A stretch of DNA of 50,991 nucleotides from Prochlorococcus sp. AG-311-D23 (GCA_003284445.1 QBVH01000008.1:1-50991), one strand, 5' to 3'; positions 11,054 through 22,611 are shown, numbered from the stretch's first letter. The notes: generated from the sequence alone by a model not told the origin. Numbers and translations: made by a program.

Positions 11054-11126
11054 TGGAGGTAAGCGGACTCGAACCGCTGACATCCTGCTTGCAAAGCAGG
11101 CGCTCTACCAACTGAGCTATACCCCC
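11054..11126 (-). tRNA. tRNA-Ala (UGC)
   Basis: A 73-nt cloverleaf on the minus strand. The acceptor GGGGGTA pairs with TACCTCC followed by discriminator A. The anticodon loop TTTGCAA gives anticodon UGC, and the T arm GGTTCGAGTCC is standard. No CCA is encoded. It is the second tRNA in the 16S-23S spacer, the usual cyanobacterial Ile-Ala order. Confidence 0.97.
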
Positions 11127-11135
11127 AACAACGAA

Positions 11136-11209
<74 letters not shown>

Positions 11210-11376
11210 AGGAGAAACCTTTGTTGGGTGTGACCTAGACAAGTTTAGGAACTGAAATAAAAGAATAAATTATAAAATAAATTCTATATCTGAGGTACCG
11301 ATCGACCTTAAGGTGACAGGATTGCGGCCTAAGAATAAAAAACTTAGACATCACAATCAATTTATTGTCTCCCTGT

Positions 11377-12860
<1,484 letters not shown>

Positions 12861-13386
12861 AGTCAGGCCCTATTGTAAAAAATAATTTCTACTCAGTCTG
12901 ATTTGCTTCTCCCACTAGTAACAGCACTGGCGTACTGCTTGTGATTGTTGCCACCTTGGTTTTAATAAGGGTTCTAAAGAGTGCACTTAGTTTTATCTTC
13001 GTGACTTTCCCGGATCTCAGATCCGTCGTTGCTCTAATTCTGTAACACCAAATATCAAAACAGAGCCGTGAAACTCCAATTTGAAATAGTGACAAAATCA
13101 TGCAACTAATTTCTTTTTGACGGGACCTCACACCTTTATCGCAATACATCCGATTCACTAATGAACCAGACGCGATAAAAGCGTCAGTTCCTAAACTTTT
13201 AAGTTGTCTAGGTGCAATGTTTTTGACTTAAAAAGCCAAGAACATTTTTGGTCTTCCGACCGTTTTTAAGCTTACAGCACAGAAGGGTTTAGTCTTCAAA
13301 TGTTGTAAAACTCCCACTTAACTAAAAAAACTTTCGTAATTTTTGCTAACTGAGTGCGCTCCAGATTAACTTTTGCGCAGAAGAAT
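12861..13386 (-). other. rRNA operon leader
   Basis: No gene is supported in this roughly 520-nt leader between the candidate rRNA promoter and 16S. An 89-codon minus-strand frame at 12889-13158 has no family resemblance and lies wholly inside the leader, so I treat it as chance. Cyanobacterial rRNA leaders of several hundred bases that carry processing and antitermination signals are normal. Confidence 0.5.
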
Positions 13387-13416
13387 ATTGTAGACCCTCG
13401 AAGTACTTACTTGCAA
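13387..13416 (-). promoter_or_regulatory. candidate rRNA operon promoter
   Basis: Read on the minus strand, TTGCAA (13416-13411) and TACAAT (13392-13387) are spaced by 18 nt. This is a good match to a sigma-70-type promoter and its -10 matches those seen before cyanobacterial rRNA operons. It would start transcription near 13380, about 520 nt before 16S. A second TTGCAA lies 11 nt further upstream. Identified by eye only. Confidence 0.45.
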
Positions 13417-13507
13417 CAAAGTTGCAAATGAAATGTTTTACCTCTTAGTATCAACATTAAAGGAGTAAGCCATAACTAGCTTTTAGCGATGGCAACAGAT
13501 TATCTTA

Positions 13508-14950
13508 ATGCCCGCACGTTTTAGCCAACAGAACCAAAGGGTCCGCCCCAACTCGAATGAAGACAAAGTTGTTGCAAGAGCTAAGGAACATTTTGAGAAA
13601 ACTCTAATTGAAATTTCTGGAGATATTGCAGGAAGTGTCGCGGCCTTAGAGCATCCAACAAAAAATGATGCTCTCAACTACGGAGAAATCTTTTTAAGGG
13701 ACAACGTTCCTGTAATGATCTATCTCTTAACTCAAAAAAGATATGACATAGTCAAAAAATTCTTGACAGTAAGTCTTGATTTGCAAAGCACCACTTATCA
13801 AACTCGAGGGGTTTTTCCAACAAGTTTTGTTGAAGAAAAAGGAAAATTAATAGCAGATTATGGTCAGAGATCTATTGGAAGAATTACCTCTGCTGATGCA
13901 AGCTTGTGGTGGCCAGTACTTTGTTGGCTTTATGTGAGAAAAAGTGGTGATCAAAGTTTTGGGACAAGTCAGCAGGTGCAAAGAGGCGTCCAACTTCTGC
14001 TTGATTTAGTTTTACATCCAACTTTTGAGGGAAATCCCGTTTTATTCGTACCAGATTGTTCATTTATGATCGATCGACCCATGGATGTTTGGGGAGCTCC
14101 TCTTGAGGTAGAGGTTTTGTTGCATGCATGCTTGAAGAGCTGCATTCAACTAATGGAACTAAGCAGAAAACATCAAAAAAGTCGATTGCTCGATCAGAGG
14201 CTTGTTTTAACTCGTCAGTGGGTGCATGATCTTCGACAATTTCTTTTGAAACACTATTGGGTCACAAGCAAAACGATGCAAGTTCTTAGAAGAAGGCCTA
14301 CAGAGCAATACGGCGAAGATCAGCATCAAAATGAATTCAATGTCCAACCACAAGTAGTCCCTTCATGGCTTCAGGATTGGCTTGAGAATAGAGGGGGATA
14401 CCTTATAGGAAACATAAGGACTGGTAGGCCAGATTTTCGTTTTTATAGCTTGGGGAATTCATTAGCATGCATGTTTGGAGTATTGACAGCACCTCAACAG
14501 AGAGCATTATTTCGTCTGGTACTACATAACCGTGAACACCTCATGGCACAAATGCCAATGCGGATATGTCATCCTCCAATGGATATAGAAGAATGGCAAA
14601 ACAAAACAGGTTCAGACCCAAAAAATTGGCCATGGAGCTATCACAATGGGGGTCATTGGCCTAGTCTTTTATGGTTTTTTGGTGCTTCGATATTGCTTCA
14701 TGAAAAACGTTATCCAAAAGCTGATGTTTTACTCATGGGACAAATGAGGGCTCTTATTGAAGAATGTTATTGGAGTCAATTGAATCAACTCCCAAGACAG
14801 AAATGGGCAGAATATTTTGATGGTCCAACTGGCACATGGGTAGGACAACAATCTAGGACTTATCAAACTTGGACAATTGTTGGATTTTTATTAATGCATC
14901 ATTTGCTAAGAGCTGAGCCTGATGATGTATTGATGTTGGACTTAGAGTAA
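13508..14950 (+). CDS. neutral/alkaline invertase (GH100)
   Basis: 480 aa. It hydrolyses sucrose to glucose and fructose at near-neutral pH in the cytosol. Family GH100 blocks are clear: NYGEIFLRDNVPVMIYLL near residue 57 (with the catalytic Asp in 'RDN'), 'GRITSADASLWWPVL' near 122, 'GNIRTGRPDFRFYSLGNSLA' near 302, and a 'WPWSYHNGGHWPSLLWFF' block near 377. Length is normal for cyanobacterial enzymes. Marine picocyanobacteria make sucrose and glucosylglycerate as compatible solutes, so it probably sets sucrose turnover. It begins just upstream of, and divergent from, the rRNA promoter region and converges on petD with 5 nt between. Confidence 0.92.
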   Translation: MPARFSQQNQRVRPNSNEDKVVARAKEHFEKTLIEISGDIAGSVAALEHPTKNDALNYGEIFLRDNVPVMIYLLTQKRYDIVKKFLTVSLDLQSTTYQTRGVFPTSFVEEKGKLIADYGQRSIGRITSADASLWWPVLCWLYVRKSGDQSFGTSQQVQRGVQLLLDLVLHPTFEGNPVLFVPDCSFMIDRPMDVWGAPLEVEVLLHACLKSCIQLMELSRKHQKSRLLDQRLVLTRQWVHDLRQFLLKHYWVTSKTMQVLRRRPTEQYGEDQHQNEFNVQPQVVPSWLQDWLENRGGYLIGNIRTGRPDFRFYSLGNSLACMFGVLTAPQQRALFRLVLHNREHLMAQMPMRICHPPMDIEEWQNKTGSDPKNWPWSYHNGGHWPSLLWFFGASILLHEKRYPKADVLLMGQMRALIEECYWSQLNQLPRQKWAEYFDGPTGTWVGQQSRTYQTWTIVGFLLMHHLLRAEPDDVLMLDLE

Positions 14951-14955
14951 AACTT

Positions 14956-15438
14956 CTAAAACAAACCTAAAGTCAGAGATTTATCAATTGGTAAGCATGC
15001 TCCTATCCCTAAATACATTGTCAAAACAGTTCCAAATAAAAATAATGACATTGCAACTGGTCTTCTGAAAGGATTAGCAAATTTATTTATGTTTTCAATA
15101 AAAGGAAGAATCATTAAACCCAGAGGTATCAATGTCTGCAGAGCTATACCAAGCAACTTATTAGGTACAACCCTTAAAATTTGAAAAACAGGATATAAAT
15201 ACCATTCAGGAAGAATCTCTAATGGAGTGGCAAATGGATTTGCTTTATCTCCAAGGAATGCAGGATCTAAAACTGCTAAACCAACAACACATGCAATCGT
15301 CCCAAGAATGACCACAGGAAAAATGTACAATAAATCATTAGGCCATGCTGGTTCTCCGTAATAATTATGCCCCATTCCTTTAGCAAGTTTTGCTCTTAAT
15401 TTTGTATCGGTTAAATCAGGTTTCTTAAGAGATGACAT
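14956..15438 (-). CDS. petD: cytochrome b6f complex subunit IV
   Basis: 160 aa, the normal length. It is the three-helix subunit IV that with cytochrome b6 forms the quinol-oxidising core of the b6f complex in the thylakoid membrane. Family blocks seen: [19 protein letters not shown] near residue 24, the Qo-site PEWY motif ([16 protein letters not shown]) near 77, and three hydrophobic helices. It follows petB by 52 nt on the same strand, the standard petBD operon. Confidence 0.97.
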   Translation of the reverse strand: MSSLKKPDLTDTKLRAKLAKGMGHNYYGEPAWPNDLLYIFPVVILGTIACVVGLAVLDPAFLGDKANPFATPLEILPEWYLYPVFQILRVVPNKLLGIALQTLIPLGLMILPFIENINKFANPFRRPVAMSLFLFGTVLTMYLGIGACLPIDKSLTLGLF

Positions 15439-15490
15439 GTTTTAAGGAGGGTTTAAGAAAATTAAGGATTAATTAAAAAGATAATTTTAA

Positions 15491-16147
15491 TTATAATGGA
15501 CCGGAGATTCCTTGTTTTCTAATCATTAGAAAATGCATCAACATAAATACAGCTAGAAGCCATGGCATCACAAAAGTGTGAAGACTATAAAACCTTGTCA
15601 GAGTTGATTGCCCAACGCTCTCACCACCTCTAAGAAGTTCGACCATAAAGTCACCAATCACTGGAATAGCTGCTGGGACTCCAGAAACAATTTTAACTGC
15701 CCAATAACCGACTTGGTCCCAAGGCAATGAGTACCCTGTAACTCCAAAAGCAACAGTTATTACTGCCATAACCACTCCAGTTATCCATGTCAATTCTCTA
15801 GGTCTTTTAAATCCGCCAGTCAAATAAACGCGAAAAACATGCAAAATAAGCATAAGTACCATCATTGAGGCACTCCATCTATGGACTGATCTAATCAACC
15901 AACCAAAGCTCACATCTGTCATCAGATAACTTACTGAGCTATAAGCTTCAGTTACTGTAGGTTTGTAGTAAAAGGTCATCGCGAATCCAGTCGCGAATTG
16001 GATCAAAAAACAAACCAGTGTTATGCCACCAAGACAATAAAAAATGTTGACATGTGGAGGAACGTATTTTGAAGTGACATCATCAGCTATGTCCTGTATC
16101 TCAAGACGTTCCTGGAACCAGTCATAAACCGGTGAAGAGTTCGCCAT
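15491..16147 (-). CDS. petB: cytochrome b6
   Basis: 218 aa from the ATG at 16147. The frame is open further upstream, but residues before [18 protein letters not shown] are not part of cytochrome b6. Heme-ligand histidines lie in '[20 protein letters not shown]' and '[19 protein letters not shown]'. The cysteine that covalently holds heme c-n is Cys38 here (FYCLGGITL). It is the central redox subunit of b6f, first gene of petBD, divergent from ctpA with 69 nt between start codons. Confidence 0.97.
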   Translation of the reverse strand: MANSSPVYDWFQERLEIQDIADDVTSKYVPPHVNIFYCLGGITLVCFLIQFATGFAMTFYYKPTVTEAYSSVSYLMTDVSFGWLIRSVHRWSASMMVLMLILHVFRVYLTGGFKRPRELTWITGVVMAVITVAFGVTGYSLPWDQVGYWAVKIVSGVPAAIPVIGDFMVELLRGGESVGQSTLTRFYSLHTFVMPWLLAVFMLMHFLMIRKQGISGPL

Positions 16148-16216
16148 CCACTTATGCACTGTACTTTCAAATATCTTACTCGATGTGCCCCTTGGTCGCC
16201 GCAAAAGATCAATCCA

Positions 16217-17527
16217 ATGCTTTCATCTGTTAAATCTTTAACTAAGCTACTGCAAAGATTTTTTGCAGTTTTAATTTGCTTTGAGATTTTATTTCAAGTC
16301 TTTACTCAGCCAGCAATTGCCCTAAATGATGGGCAATTGCTAGTTATAGAGGCCTGGAATCTAGTTAATGCGGGTTACTTAGATCCTAAGAAATTTGATG
16401 AAATTCAATGGAAAAAACTTCGTCAAAAAGCTCTTGAAAAGCCAATAAACAATTCTCAACAAGCGTATTCAGCTATAGAAGCAATGCTTCTTCCTCTTGG
16501 AGATCCTTATACGCGGTTATTGAGACCAGTTGATTACGAAGCGATGAAGAAAAGCAACATAGGTAGTGAAATCAATGGAGTTGGTCTTCAATTAGGAGCA
16601 AGAAAAGAAGATGGAGAGATAGTTGTAATATCTCCACTTGAAGGATCTCCCGCCTCGGATGCAGGGATAACAAGCGGATCGATTATAAAAAAAGTCAACG
16701 GGCAATCTCCGAAACAATTAGGACTTGAAGCAACAGCCGCAAATTTGAGAGGTCAAACCGGGACACAGGTAGTTGTTGAATTAGAGCAACCTGACAATGA
16801 AATAAAAGAAATTTCTTTAGAAAGGAGAAGTGTTGATTTAAGACCAGTTAGGACTAAGAGAATAAGAAATGAATCAAATACCTTTGGTTATTTAAGAATT
16901 ACACAATTTAGTGAGGGAGTTCCTGAACAAGTCAAGGAAGCATTGGAAGAACTTTCTGGCAAAGAAATAGATGGACTCATTTTGGACTTAAGAAATAATT
17001 CTGGAGGTCTTGTAAGTTCTGGGCTCGCAGTTGCTGACGATTTCCTCAGCAATATGCCCATTGTTGAAACAAAAAAAAGAGATTCCATAAATGATCCCAT
17101 CAGTTCTGGACTAGAAACTATTTATGATGGCCCAATGGTTACTCTTGTAAATGAGGGGACAGCAAGTGCTAGTGAAATCCTTGCTGGTGCTCTTCAGGAC
17201 AACAAAAGATCTGAGCTAATAGGTAACAAAACTTTTGGGAAAGGCCTCATACAATCTTTAACCAATCTCAGTGACGGTAGTGGTTTAGCTGTAACAGTTG
17301 CTAGCTATTTAACTCCAAGTGGAAGAGATATACAAAATCTTGGAATAGATCCTGACCGTCTTTTAGAGATGCCAGAGCCTCTTAATCCAGGCTCTGACGA
17401 AGACAGATGGCTTTCAGATGCAGAGCTTATTTTGCAAGCAACTTTAGATAAAGAAGAAGTCTCAGAAAAATTATCAAAAGAAGCTTTAGTAAAAGAAGAA
17501 CAAGTAATAAGCCAAGAAATTGAATAA
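16217..17527 (+). CDS. ctpA: C-terminal processing peptidase (D1 maturation)
   Basis: 436 aa from the ATG at 16217; an open frame extends upstream but overlaps the petB leader, while 16217 is directly followed by a signal peptide ([15 protein letters not shown], ending near PAIALNDG). A PDZ domain (about residues 110-190, [19 protein letters not shown]) precedes the S41 protease domain. The catalytic Ser317 lies in [10 protein letters not shown] and Lys342 in [10 protein letters not shown]. CtpA trims the D1 C-terminus in the thylakoid lumen so that the manganese cluster can assemble. Divergent from petB. Confidence 0.93.
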   Translation: MLSSVKSLTKLLQRFFAVLICFEILFQVFTQPAIALNDGQLLVIEAWNLVNAGYLDPKKFDEIQWKKLRQKALEKPINNSQQAYSAIEAMLLPLGDPYTRLLRPVDYEAMKKSNIGSEINGVGLQLGARKEDGEIVVISPLEGSPASDAGITSGSIIKKVNGQSPKQLGLEATAANLRGQTGTQVVVELEQPDNEIKEISLERRSVDLRPVRTKRIRNESNTFGYLRITQFSEGVPEQVKEALEELSGKEIDGLILDLRNNSGGLVSSGLAVADDFLSNMPIVETKKRDSINDPISSGLETIYDGPMVTLVNEGTASASEILAGALQDNKRSELIGNKTFGKGLIQSLTNLSDGSGLAVTVASYLTPSGRDIQNLGIDPDRLLEMPEPLNPGSDEDRWLSDAELILQATLDKEEVSEKLSKEALVKEEQVISQEIE

Positions 17528-17530
17528 ATC

Positions 17531-18790
17531 ATGTCGTCAAGAACTTATTACGACCCTCTTCATCAATCCATCACATTAAATAGCTCAATTCCAGAGGAAA
17601 AAATGGTTATGGAATTAATAGATTCCTCCCCATTTCAAAGATTAAGAAGAATCAAACAATTAGGTCCTGCCTACTTAACATTTCATGGTGCAGAATCAAG
17701 CAGATTCACTCATTCGCTTGGTGTATTTCATCTAGCAAGAAGAGCAATAAATCATTTATCAAACTTTGATTCTGAATTAAAAGAGCATAAATTCATCCTC
17801 TATGGTGCTGCGCTTTTACATGATCTAGGGCATGGTCCACTAAGTCATACAAGTGAAGAAATCTTCAAAATAAAACATGAATCATGGACCGCTAAATTAA
17901 TAAATTCAAGTCAAGAAATAACTACTATACTTAATAAATATGGGAAAGGAAATGCAAAAGAAATTTCAGATTTAATCCAATCAAGAAAATCAGAAAAAAA
18001 ATTAATAATTTCTTTAATTAGTAGTCAACTAGACTGCGATCGACTTGATTACTTAATGAGAGATAGTTATACAACAGGGGCAAGATATGGTCAGTTAGAT
18101 ATAGATCGAATAATTTCAGCAATGACTATTTCACCTGATGGAGATTTAGCAATACATCCAAAAGGATTAATGGCAGTTGAGCATTATTTAGTCATAAGAA
18201 ATCTAATGTATAGAAGCGTATACAATCATCGGTTAAATGAAGTTTGCAATTGGTTATTAGAGCAAATCATCAACACAGCAAGAAAAATTGGACCAAAAAA
18301 CTTGTGGGCTGATAAAAGCATGTCTGAATGGCTTTGGAATTATGAAAAAATGAGCCTAGATAGTTTTTTATGTAATGATGACACAGTAACTGGATATCAT
18401 ATTCACAAATGGCAATACTCTACTTATGAAAATCTATCTCATCTCTGTAGGCGCTTTCTACATAGAAATTTATTAAAAGCATTAAATATATCCTCCTTCA
18501 CTTTAGAAACAAGACTTCAATCTCTAGCAAAAGCTAGAAAACTATCTGAAAAATATTGCATTGAGCCAGATATATCCTGTGGTTTAAGAGAACAAATAGT
18601 TAAAAGTTACCATCCTTATAAACATGGACTTCGTTTATGGGACGGAGAAAGGTTACAAGCTTTAGAGAAAGTTTCACCTTTAGTTGAGAGATTAATTCAG
18701 CCGAATCAATCTTCTTGGTTGATTTATCCAAAAGAAATAGAAATTGAATTAAAAATAGAGATTGAGAAACTAAAAACGAAACACAATTAG
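17531..18790 (+). CDS. HD-domain phosphohydrolase (COG1078, dGTPase-like)
   Basis: 419 aa. It has the metal-binding HD pattern: FTHSLGVFHLARRA, then His97-Asp98 in LLHDLGHGPLSHTSE, and the downstream Asp in LDCDRLDYLMRDS. Enzymes of this group hydrolyse dNTPs or related nucleotides; SAMHD1 is a distant relative. The start (ATG 17531) lies 3 nt after the ctpA stop, and minC starts 2 nt after its stop, so ctpA, this gene and minC are probably one transcript. Substrate cannot be read from the sequence. Confidence 0.85.
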   Translation: MSSRTYYDPLHQSITLNSSIPEEKMVMELIDSSPFQRLRRIKQLGPAYLTFHGAESSRFTHSLGVFHLARRAINHLSNFDSELKEHKFILYGAALLHDLGHGPLSHTSEEIFKIKHESWTAKLINSSQEITTILNKYGKGNAKEISDLIQSRKSEKKLIISLISSQLDCDRLDYLMRDSYTTGARYGQLDIDRIISAMTISPDGDLAIHPKGLMAVEHYLVIRNLMYRSVYNHRLNEVCNWLLEQIINTARKIGPKNLWADKSMSEWLWNYEKMSLDSFLCNDDTVTGYHIHKWQYSTYENLSHLCRRFLHRNLLKALNISSFTLETRLQSLAKARKLSEKYCIEPDISCGLREQIVKSYHPYKHGLRLWDGERLQALEKVSPLVERLIQPNQSSWLIYPKEIEIELKIEIEKLKTKHN

Positions 18791-18792
18791 AA

Positions 18793-19452
18793 ATGAATTC
18801 AAACAATCAAAAAATAATAATCAATATAGATGATAGAAACTACACTAATTGGAAAATAGATTTAAAAAATAAATTAAAAACACTGAGATCAAATAATTTA
18901 GAAATAGATTCAAAAAATATCGATCTTTCATGCAAAGACATATCAGAAATAATAGAAATTGCTAATCATTATGATTCTAAGATTATTGGTTTTTGCTCAT
19001 CATCTCCAAAGACGATAGTAAGTTCTCAATCACTAGGTTATAAATCTCAATTTATTATTGAAAATTCTTCACAAAATACTTCAGAGATAAATAAAAAAAA
19101 TCTAACTTTTGCAAAAACTCACTTTCATCAAGGAACTGTAAGGTCAGGTGAATATCTTGAAAGTCCTGGGAATTTGTTAATCCTTGGAGATGTTAATCCA
19201 GGGGCAAAAGTTAGCGCAGAGGGAAATATAATTATTTGGGGAAAACTTCTTGGGATTGCCCATGCAGGCACTAATGGCAACTCTAAAGCAACCATATCCG
19301 CACTTCAACTTAGACCTGTTCAACTAAGAATCGCTAAAAAAATTGCTAGAGGGCCTAAGGATAAGCCTAAATTTGGTCATGCAGAGCAAGCAAAAATAGA
19401 TTCTGAAGAAATCATAATTTCACCACTTTTTACCACACAAGTTGATGACTAA
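18793..19452 (+). CDS. minC: septum site-determining protein MinC
   Basis: 219 aa. The C-terminal beta-helix domain is clear: GTVRSGEYLESPGNLLILG, then DVNPGAKVSAEGNIIIWG, then 'GKLLGIAHAGTNGNSKATIS', with 'LQLRPVQLRIA' at the end. The N-terminal domain is shorter and more diverged than in E. coli. MinC blocks FtsZ ring formation away from mid-cell and is delivered by MinD. First gene of minC-minD-minE. Confidence 0.9.
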   Translation: MNSNNQKIIINIDDRNYTNWKIDLKNKLKTLRSNNLEIDSKNIDLSCKDISEIIEIANHYDSKIIGFCSSSPKTIVSSQSLGYKSQFIIENSSQNTSEINKKNLTFAKTHFHQGTVRSGEYLESPGNLLILGDVNPGAKVSAEGNIIIWGKLLGIAHAGTNGNSKATISALQLRPVQLRIAKKIARGPKDKPKFGHAEQAKIDSEEIIISPLFTTQVDD

Positions 19453-19579
19453 AACCAGCAAGGTTTATGTCAAAAAGCAAGAAAAATTACTTTACACTTC
19501 CTTAGAAGATGTCTTCAAAAGCAAACCCAATACAACTGATATGACAATAAAGCTTTTTTCTTCATCAAAATCGAACTAA
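19445..19579 (+). CDS. possible 44-residue ORF between minC and minD
   Basis: The ATG at 19445 overlaps the minC stop region and reads 44 basic residues (MTKTSKVYVKKQEKLL ... FSSSKSN) before TAA at 19577. The overlap with minC is the kind seen with translational coupling. I know of no family that matches and no equivalent in other Min operons, so this may be chance. Confidence 0.2.
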   Translation: MTKTSKVYVKKQEKLLYTSLEDVFKSKPNTTDMTIKLFSSSKSN

Positions 19580-19603
19580 AGTTTGACGAATCCAAGGAGG
19601 TCA

Positions 19604-20419
19604 GTGGCGACAGATACACGCGTCATTCTTATTTGCTCAGGGAAGGGTGGTGTTGGCAAGACAACCCTTACAGCGAACCTTGGCATTTCGCTAGCAAGGC
19701 AAGGTTTAACCACTGCTGTTTTAGACGCAGACTTTGGTCTAAGAAATTTAGATTTACTATTAGGCCTTGAAAATCGAATTGTGTACACAGCACAAGAAGT
19801 TCTTGAAGAGGAATGCAGACTTGATCAGGCCTTAGTGAAGCACAAGCAAGAATCCAATCTATCTTTACTTCCTGCGGGAAATCCAAGAATGCTTGATTGG
19901 TTAAAACCCGATGATATGAAGCGCATAGTAGATATGTTAAAAGAACAATTTAATTACGTTTTAATTGACTGCCCTGCAGGAGTTGAAGATGGATTTAAAA
20001 ATGCTATGGCAGCCTCTCAGGAAGCAATAGTAGTTACCAATCCTGAGGTGTCAGCAGTTAGAGATGCAGACAGAGTAATTGGTTTACTCAATACAAATAG
20101 TATTAAACCAGTTCAGTTAGTTCTTAATAGAGTTAGGCCAAAAATGATGGCTAACCAAGAAATGCTTTCTATAGAGGATGTGACTGATATTTTAGCCTTA
20201 CCTTTACTTGGCCTTGTGCTAGAAGATGAACAGGTAATTGTCAGTACAAACAGAGGAGAGCCACTAACTTTAAATAGCGTTAATTCCCCAGCAGCTAAAT
20301 GTTATTTAAATATTGCAAAAAGATTACAAGGAGAAAATATTCCACTTATTGATCCATTAGAAGAGAGTTCTGGATTTGGTGCAAAGTTTAGAAGACTAAT
20401 GCAAACAAAAATTTTCTAA
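19604..20419 (+). CDS. minD: septum site-determining ATPase MinD
   Basis: 271 aa from GTG at 19604. The frame is open from a TTG at 19583, but that start would place the ribosome binding sequence AAGGAGG (19594-19600) inside the gene, and MinD proteins begin as here, [15 protein letters not shown]. The deviant Walker A is GKGGVGKT (residues about 13-20). The second motif is DFGLRNLD. The C-terminal amphipathic membrane helix is [13 protein letters not shown]. MinD binds membrane as an ATP dimer, recruits MinC and is released by MinE. Confidence 0.95.
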   Translation: MATDTRVILICSGKGGVGKTTLTANLGISLARQGLTTAVLDADFGLRNLDLLLGLENRIVYTAQEVLEEECRLDQALVKHKQESNLSLLPAGNPRMLDWLKPDDMKRIVDMLKEQFNYVLIDCPAGVEDGFKNAMAASQEAIVVTNPEVSAVRDADRVIGLLNTNSIKPVQLVLNRVRPKMMANQEMLSIEDVTDILALPLLGLVLEDEQVIVSTNRGEPLTLNSVNSPAAKCYLNIAKRLQGENIPLIDPLEESSGFGAKFRRLMQTKIF

Positions 20420-20423
20420 AGCA

Positions 20424-20762
20424 ATGACAATGACCCTTAGAGACATTATCAACAAGTTACTGCGTAGACAGCCGGCTAGCGCGAGCACCGCGCGAGAGAG
20501 GTTGCAACTTGTTTTAGCTCATGATCGATCAGATCTAAGTACAGAACTTTTAGATCAAATGAGAAAAGAAATACTTGAGGTGGTAGCAAAGTATGTAGAG
20601 ATAGACGTGGATGAAGGCGCAGTAAGTCTTGAGACAGAAGATCGCATGACCGCATTAGTAGCAAACTTACCAATAAAAAGAACTATGACTGGTCAAATCC
20701 AACTTAAAGAGCCTACGAATCAGTCAGAAGAAGAAACTGAAAGCACAGATCAAAAATCTTAA
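20424..20762 (+). CDS. minE: cell division topological specificity factor MinE
   Basis: 112 aa. The anti-MinCD region (about residues 20-50: [19 protein letters not shown]) and the dimerisation strand ([14 protein letters not shown]) are present. A Ser/Glu-rich tail follows. MinE stimulates MinD ATPase and drives Min oscillation. It starts 4 nt after minD, an intact minCDE operon. Confidence 0.95.
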   Translation: MTMTLRDIINKLLRRQPASASTARERLQLVLAHDRSDLSTELLDQMRKEILEVVAKYVEIDVDEGAVSLETEDRMTALVANLPIKRTMTGQIQLKEPTNQSEEETESTDQKS

Positions 20763-20884
20763 TCAATTTAAGATGGCATTCACTTGTTGGATGAGATCAA
20801 AAAAAGATATCTAAAAAGTATTTTTAACAAATTTCTTATATGAATTAACTTTAATATTACTTTTTTAGGTAAGATATAGAGATT

Positions 20885-20956
20885 GCCGGCTTAGCTCAGC
20901 GGTAGAGCAGCGCTTTTGTAAAGCGAAGGTCATCAGTTCAAATCTGTTAGCCGGCA
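20885..20956 (+). tRNA. tRNA-Thr (UGU)
   Basis: A 72-nt cloverleaf. The acceptor GCCGGCT pairs with AGCCGGC, then discriminator A. The anticodon stem-loop GCGCTTTTGTAAAGCG gives anticodon UGU. D arm GCTCAGCGGTAGAGC and T arm CAGTTCAAATCTG are standard. CCA is not encoded. It stands between minE and the convergent small membrane gene. Confidence 0.95.
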
Positions 20957-20981
20957 TTTTAAAAACCAGAACTAAAAATAT

Positions 20982-21140
20982 CTATTTAGATTTACCAGAG
21001 ATTATCCAAATTAAAAAAGCTGAAATAAATAGGCTTAAAAATTTTAATTGAAAAATCCAATCAAAACTCATTATGGGGAGTCTGAAAAGCCACCAAAAAA
21101 TAGATTGCACTAACAAAACTATTAAAAATAGATAAATCAT
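20982..21140 (-). CDS. small two-helix membrane protein
   Basis: 52 residues from the ATG at 21140 (MIYLFLIVLLVQSIFWWLF...), with two hydrophobic helices separated by a short polar turn and a basic end (ISGKSK). A longer frame from 21203 would overlap the TsaC gene by 55 nt and I consider it unlikely. It begins 8 nt after the TsaC stop, so it is probably the last gene of the minus-strand run. Unrecognised. Confidence 0.45.
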   Translation of the reverse strand: MIYLFLIVLLVQSIFWWLFRLPIMSFDWIFQLKFLSLFISAFLIWIISGKSK

Positions 21141-21148
21141 TGGATTCT

Positions 21149-21724
21149 TTATTTCAAAACGACTGAACCAGGCCTTAACAAATTCCACTTTCCATCTTCC
21201 CATTCAACGACTGTGCTTGCCATACCAGAACAATTTGGCCAAGGGATAGGAGCCAGTATTGGAATTCCAGGGAATTTAATCGAAGCTTCCATCGCATCTT
21301 TAACAGGTGCTTCTCCAGAAATGTTTGCACTTGTAGTTGCAAGAGGACCAGTTTGCATAAGCAAATCTCTTGCAATTCTTAGTGCGGGGACTCTGAAGCC
21401 AACAGAATTTGAATTGCCATTCAAATTCTCAGATAAATTTCCAATTGTGGGCAAAACCATGGTTAATGCTCCAGGCCAATATATTTTCGCCAGTTGAAAG
21501 CTATCTTCCAAAGCACAAGGATGCACAAATCCAAACAAATCATCCAAGCAACCTCCCATTAATATGAGTGGCTTACTTGAAGGCCTTTTCTTAATAGTCC
21601 ATATTTTTTTTGAGTATTTTGGGTATGAACAAATTGCTGGCAAAGTATCAGTAGGGAATAAAGCTAAAGATCCCTTTTTCAACTTCAAAGCCAACTCAAA
21701 AATTCCAAATTGCTGGGTGATCAT
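21149..21724 (-). CDS. tsaC: threonylcarbamoyl-AMP synthase (Sua5/YrdC family)
   Basis: About 191 aa from the ATG at 21724; upstream ATGs at 21748 and 21763 are in frame but lie inside prmC. The YrdC fold is seen in LKKGSLALFPTDTLPAI, then 'KKIWTIKKRPSSKPLILM', then 'YWPGALTMVLP', and later TGPLATTSANISG. The enzyme makes threonylcarbamoyl-AMP from Thr, bicarbonate and ATP, the first step of t6A37 tRNA modification. Members with weak first motifs are sometimes annotated only as 'YrdC domain'. It directly follows prmC. Confidence 0.8.
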   Translation of the reverse strand: MITQQFGIFELALKLKKGSLALFPTDTLPAICSYPKYSKKIWTIKKRPSSKPLILMGGCLDDLFGFVHPCALEDSFQLAKIYWPGALTMVLPTIGNLSENLNGNSNSVGFRVPALRIARDLLMQTGPLATTSANISGEAPVKDAMEASIKFPGIPILAPIPWPNCSGMASTVVEWEDGKWNLLRPGSVVLK

Positions 21725-21725
21725 T

Positions 21726-22607
21726 TCATTTTCTACGACAAATTGCATAGCGCTTAATTCCACTTAAATCTTTTTCAAAAGAAACTTCTTCCATTCCAAT
21801 ATTCTTCATAAAACTAGTTATCTTTTCACTTTGATCATAATGATGTTCAAGAATCAACCAACCTCCTTTGGCAAGTCCATTTAATGCTCCAAGGATGATT
21901 TTCCTAGAAGCATTCATTCCATCCTCTCCACCATCCAAGGCAAGAATTGGCTCATGGTTTTTAACAACTGGTTCTAACTTTTCAATTAAATCTGAGGGAA
22001 TATAAGGAGGATTACTTAAAACCAAATCAAAGCTACCCCTCCATCTTTTCAAAGGTTCCCACCAATCACCTAAAGAAAATCTCACATTTGCATTTGGCAC
22101 AATAGATTTTAAATTTCTTTTTGCTAGTTCTAATGCTTCATTACTAATATCTGTTGCATGTCCATTCCAGTCAGAAAGAGATTTAGCTAAAGATGCTGCA
22201 ATAGCTCCAGAGCCTGTACCAAGATCAGCCCATCTGCCACAATCAACATTAGTAATTTTTTTCAAAGCAACATCAATCAAAAATTCTGTTTCTTGCCTAG
22301 GGATAAGAGCTTCGGATGAAACCTCTAATTCAAAATCTCTCCAGGGGCACTTAGAAATCAAATACTGAAGTGGGGTTTGATCTTTTAAATGAGATTCCCA
22401 AATAACTTCTAATTCATCAGTTGAGATATCTAAGGAAATAAAAGTCTCAGGGTTCAAAATAATGCTTTGTAATTTAGCCCAAGAGACTCCAGCCGACATA
22501 TTCAAAAGCCAATCAAAATCAACCTTCCTACCGCCTATCATTATCATTTTTCTTCTCCATTTAAGAAAAGAGTCCCCAGGAATGGCTTTAAACATAATAG
22601 ATTTCAA
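21726..22607 (-). CDS. prmC: release factor glutamine methyltransferase
   Basis: 293 aa. It methylates the Gln of the GGQ motif in RF1/RF2 using SAM. The signature NPPY is in LVLSNPPYIPSDL; the SAM-binding motif is WADLGTGSGAIAASLA; 'ALIPRQETEFLID' links the N-terminal helical domain to the catalytic domain. The start could be 22607 or the second Met (22595); either keeps the N-terminal helices (DSFLKWRRKM). It is 4 nt after the thioesterase gene and continues into tsaC, a combination also related to translation quality. Confidence 0.9.
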   Translation of the reverse strand: MKSIMFKAIPGDSFLKWRRKMIMIGGRKVDFDWLLNMSAGVSWAKLQSIILNPETFISLDISTDELEVIWESHLKDQTPLQYLISKCPWRDFELEVSSEALIPRQETEFLIDVALKKITNVDCGRWADLGTGSGAIAASLAKSLSDWNGHATDISNEALELAKRNLKSIVPNANVRFSLGDWWEPLKRWRGSFDLVLSNPPYIPSDLIEKLEPVVKNHEPILALDGGEDGMNASRKIILGALNGLAKGGWLILEHHYDQSEKITSFMKNIGMEEVSFEKDLSGIKRYAICRRK

Positions 22608-22611
22608 TTTC

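Noticed and set aside
12889-13158. Minus-strand ORF of 89 codons in the rRNA leader
   Set aside because: Lies wholly in the transcribed leader, with no motif or start signal.
16154-16216. Upstream extension of ctpA from ATG 16154
   Set aside because: Reads through the petB leader and gives no signal peptide at its N-terminus; the ATG at 16217 does.
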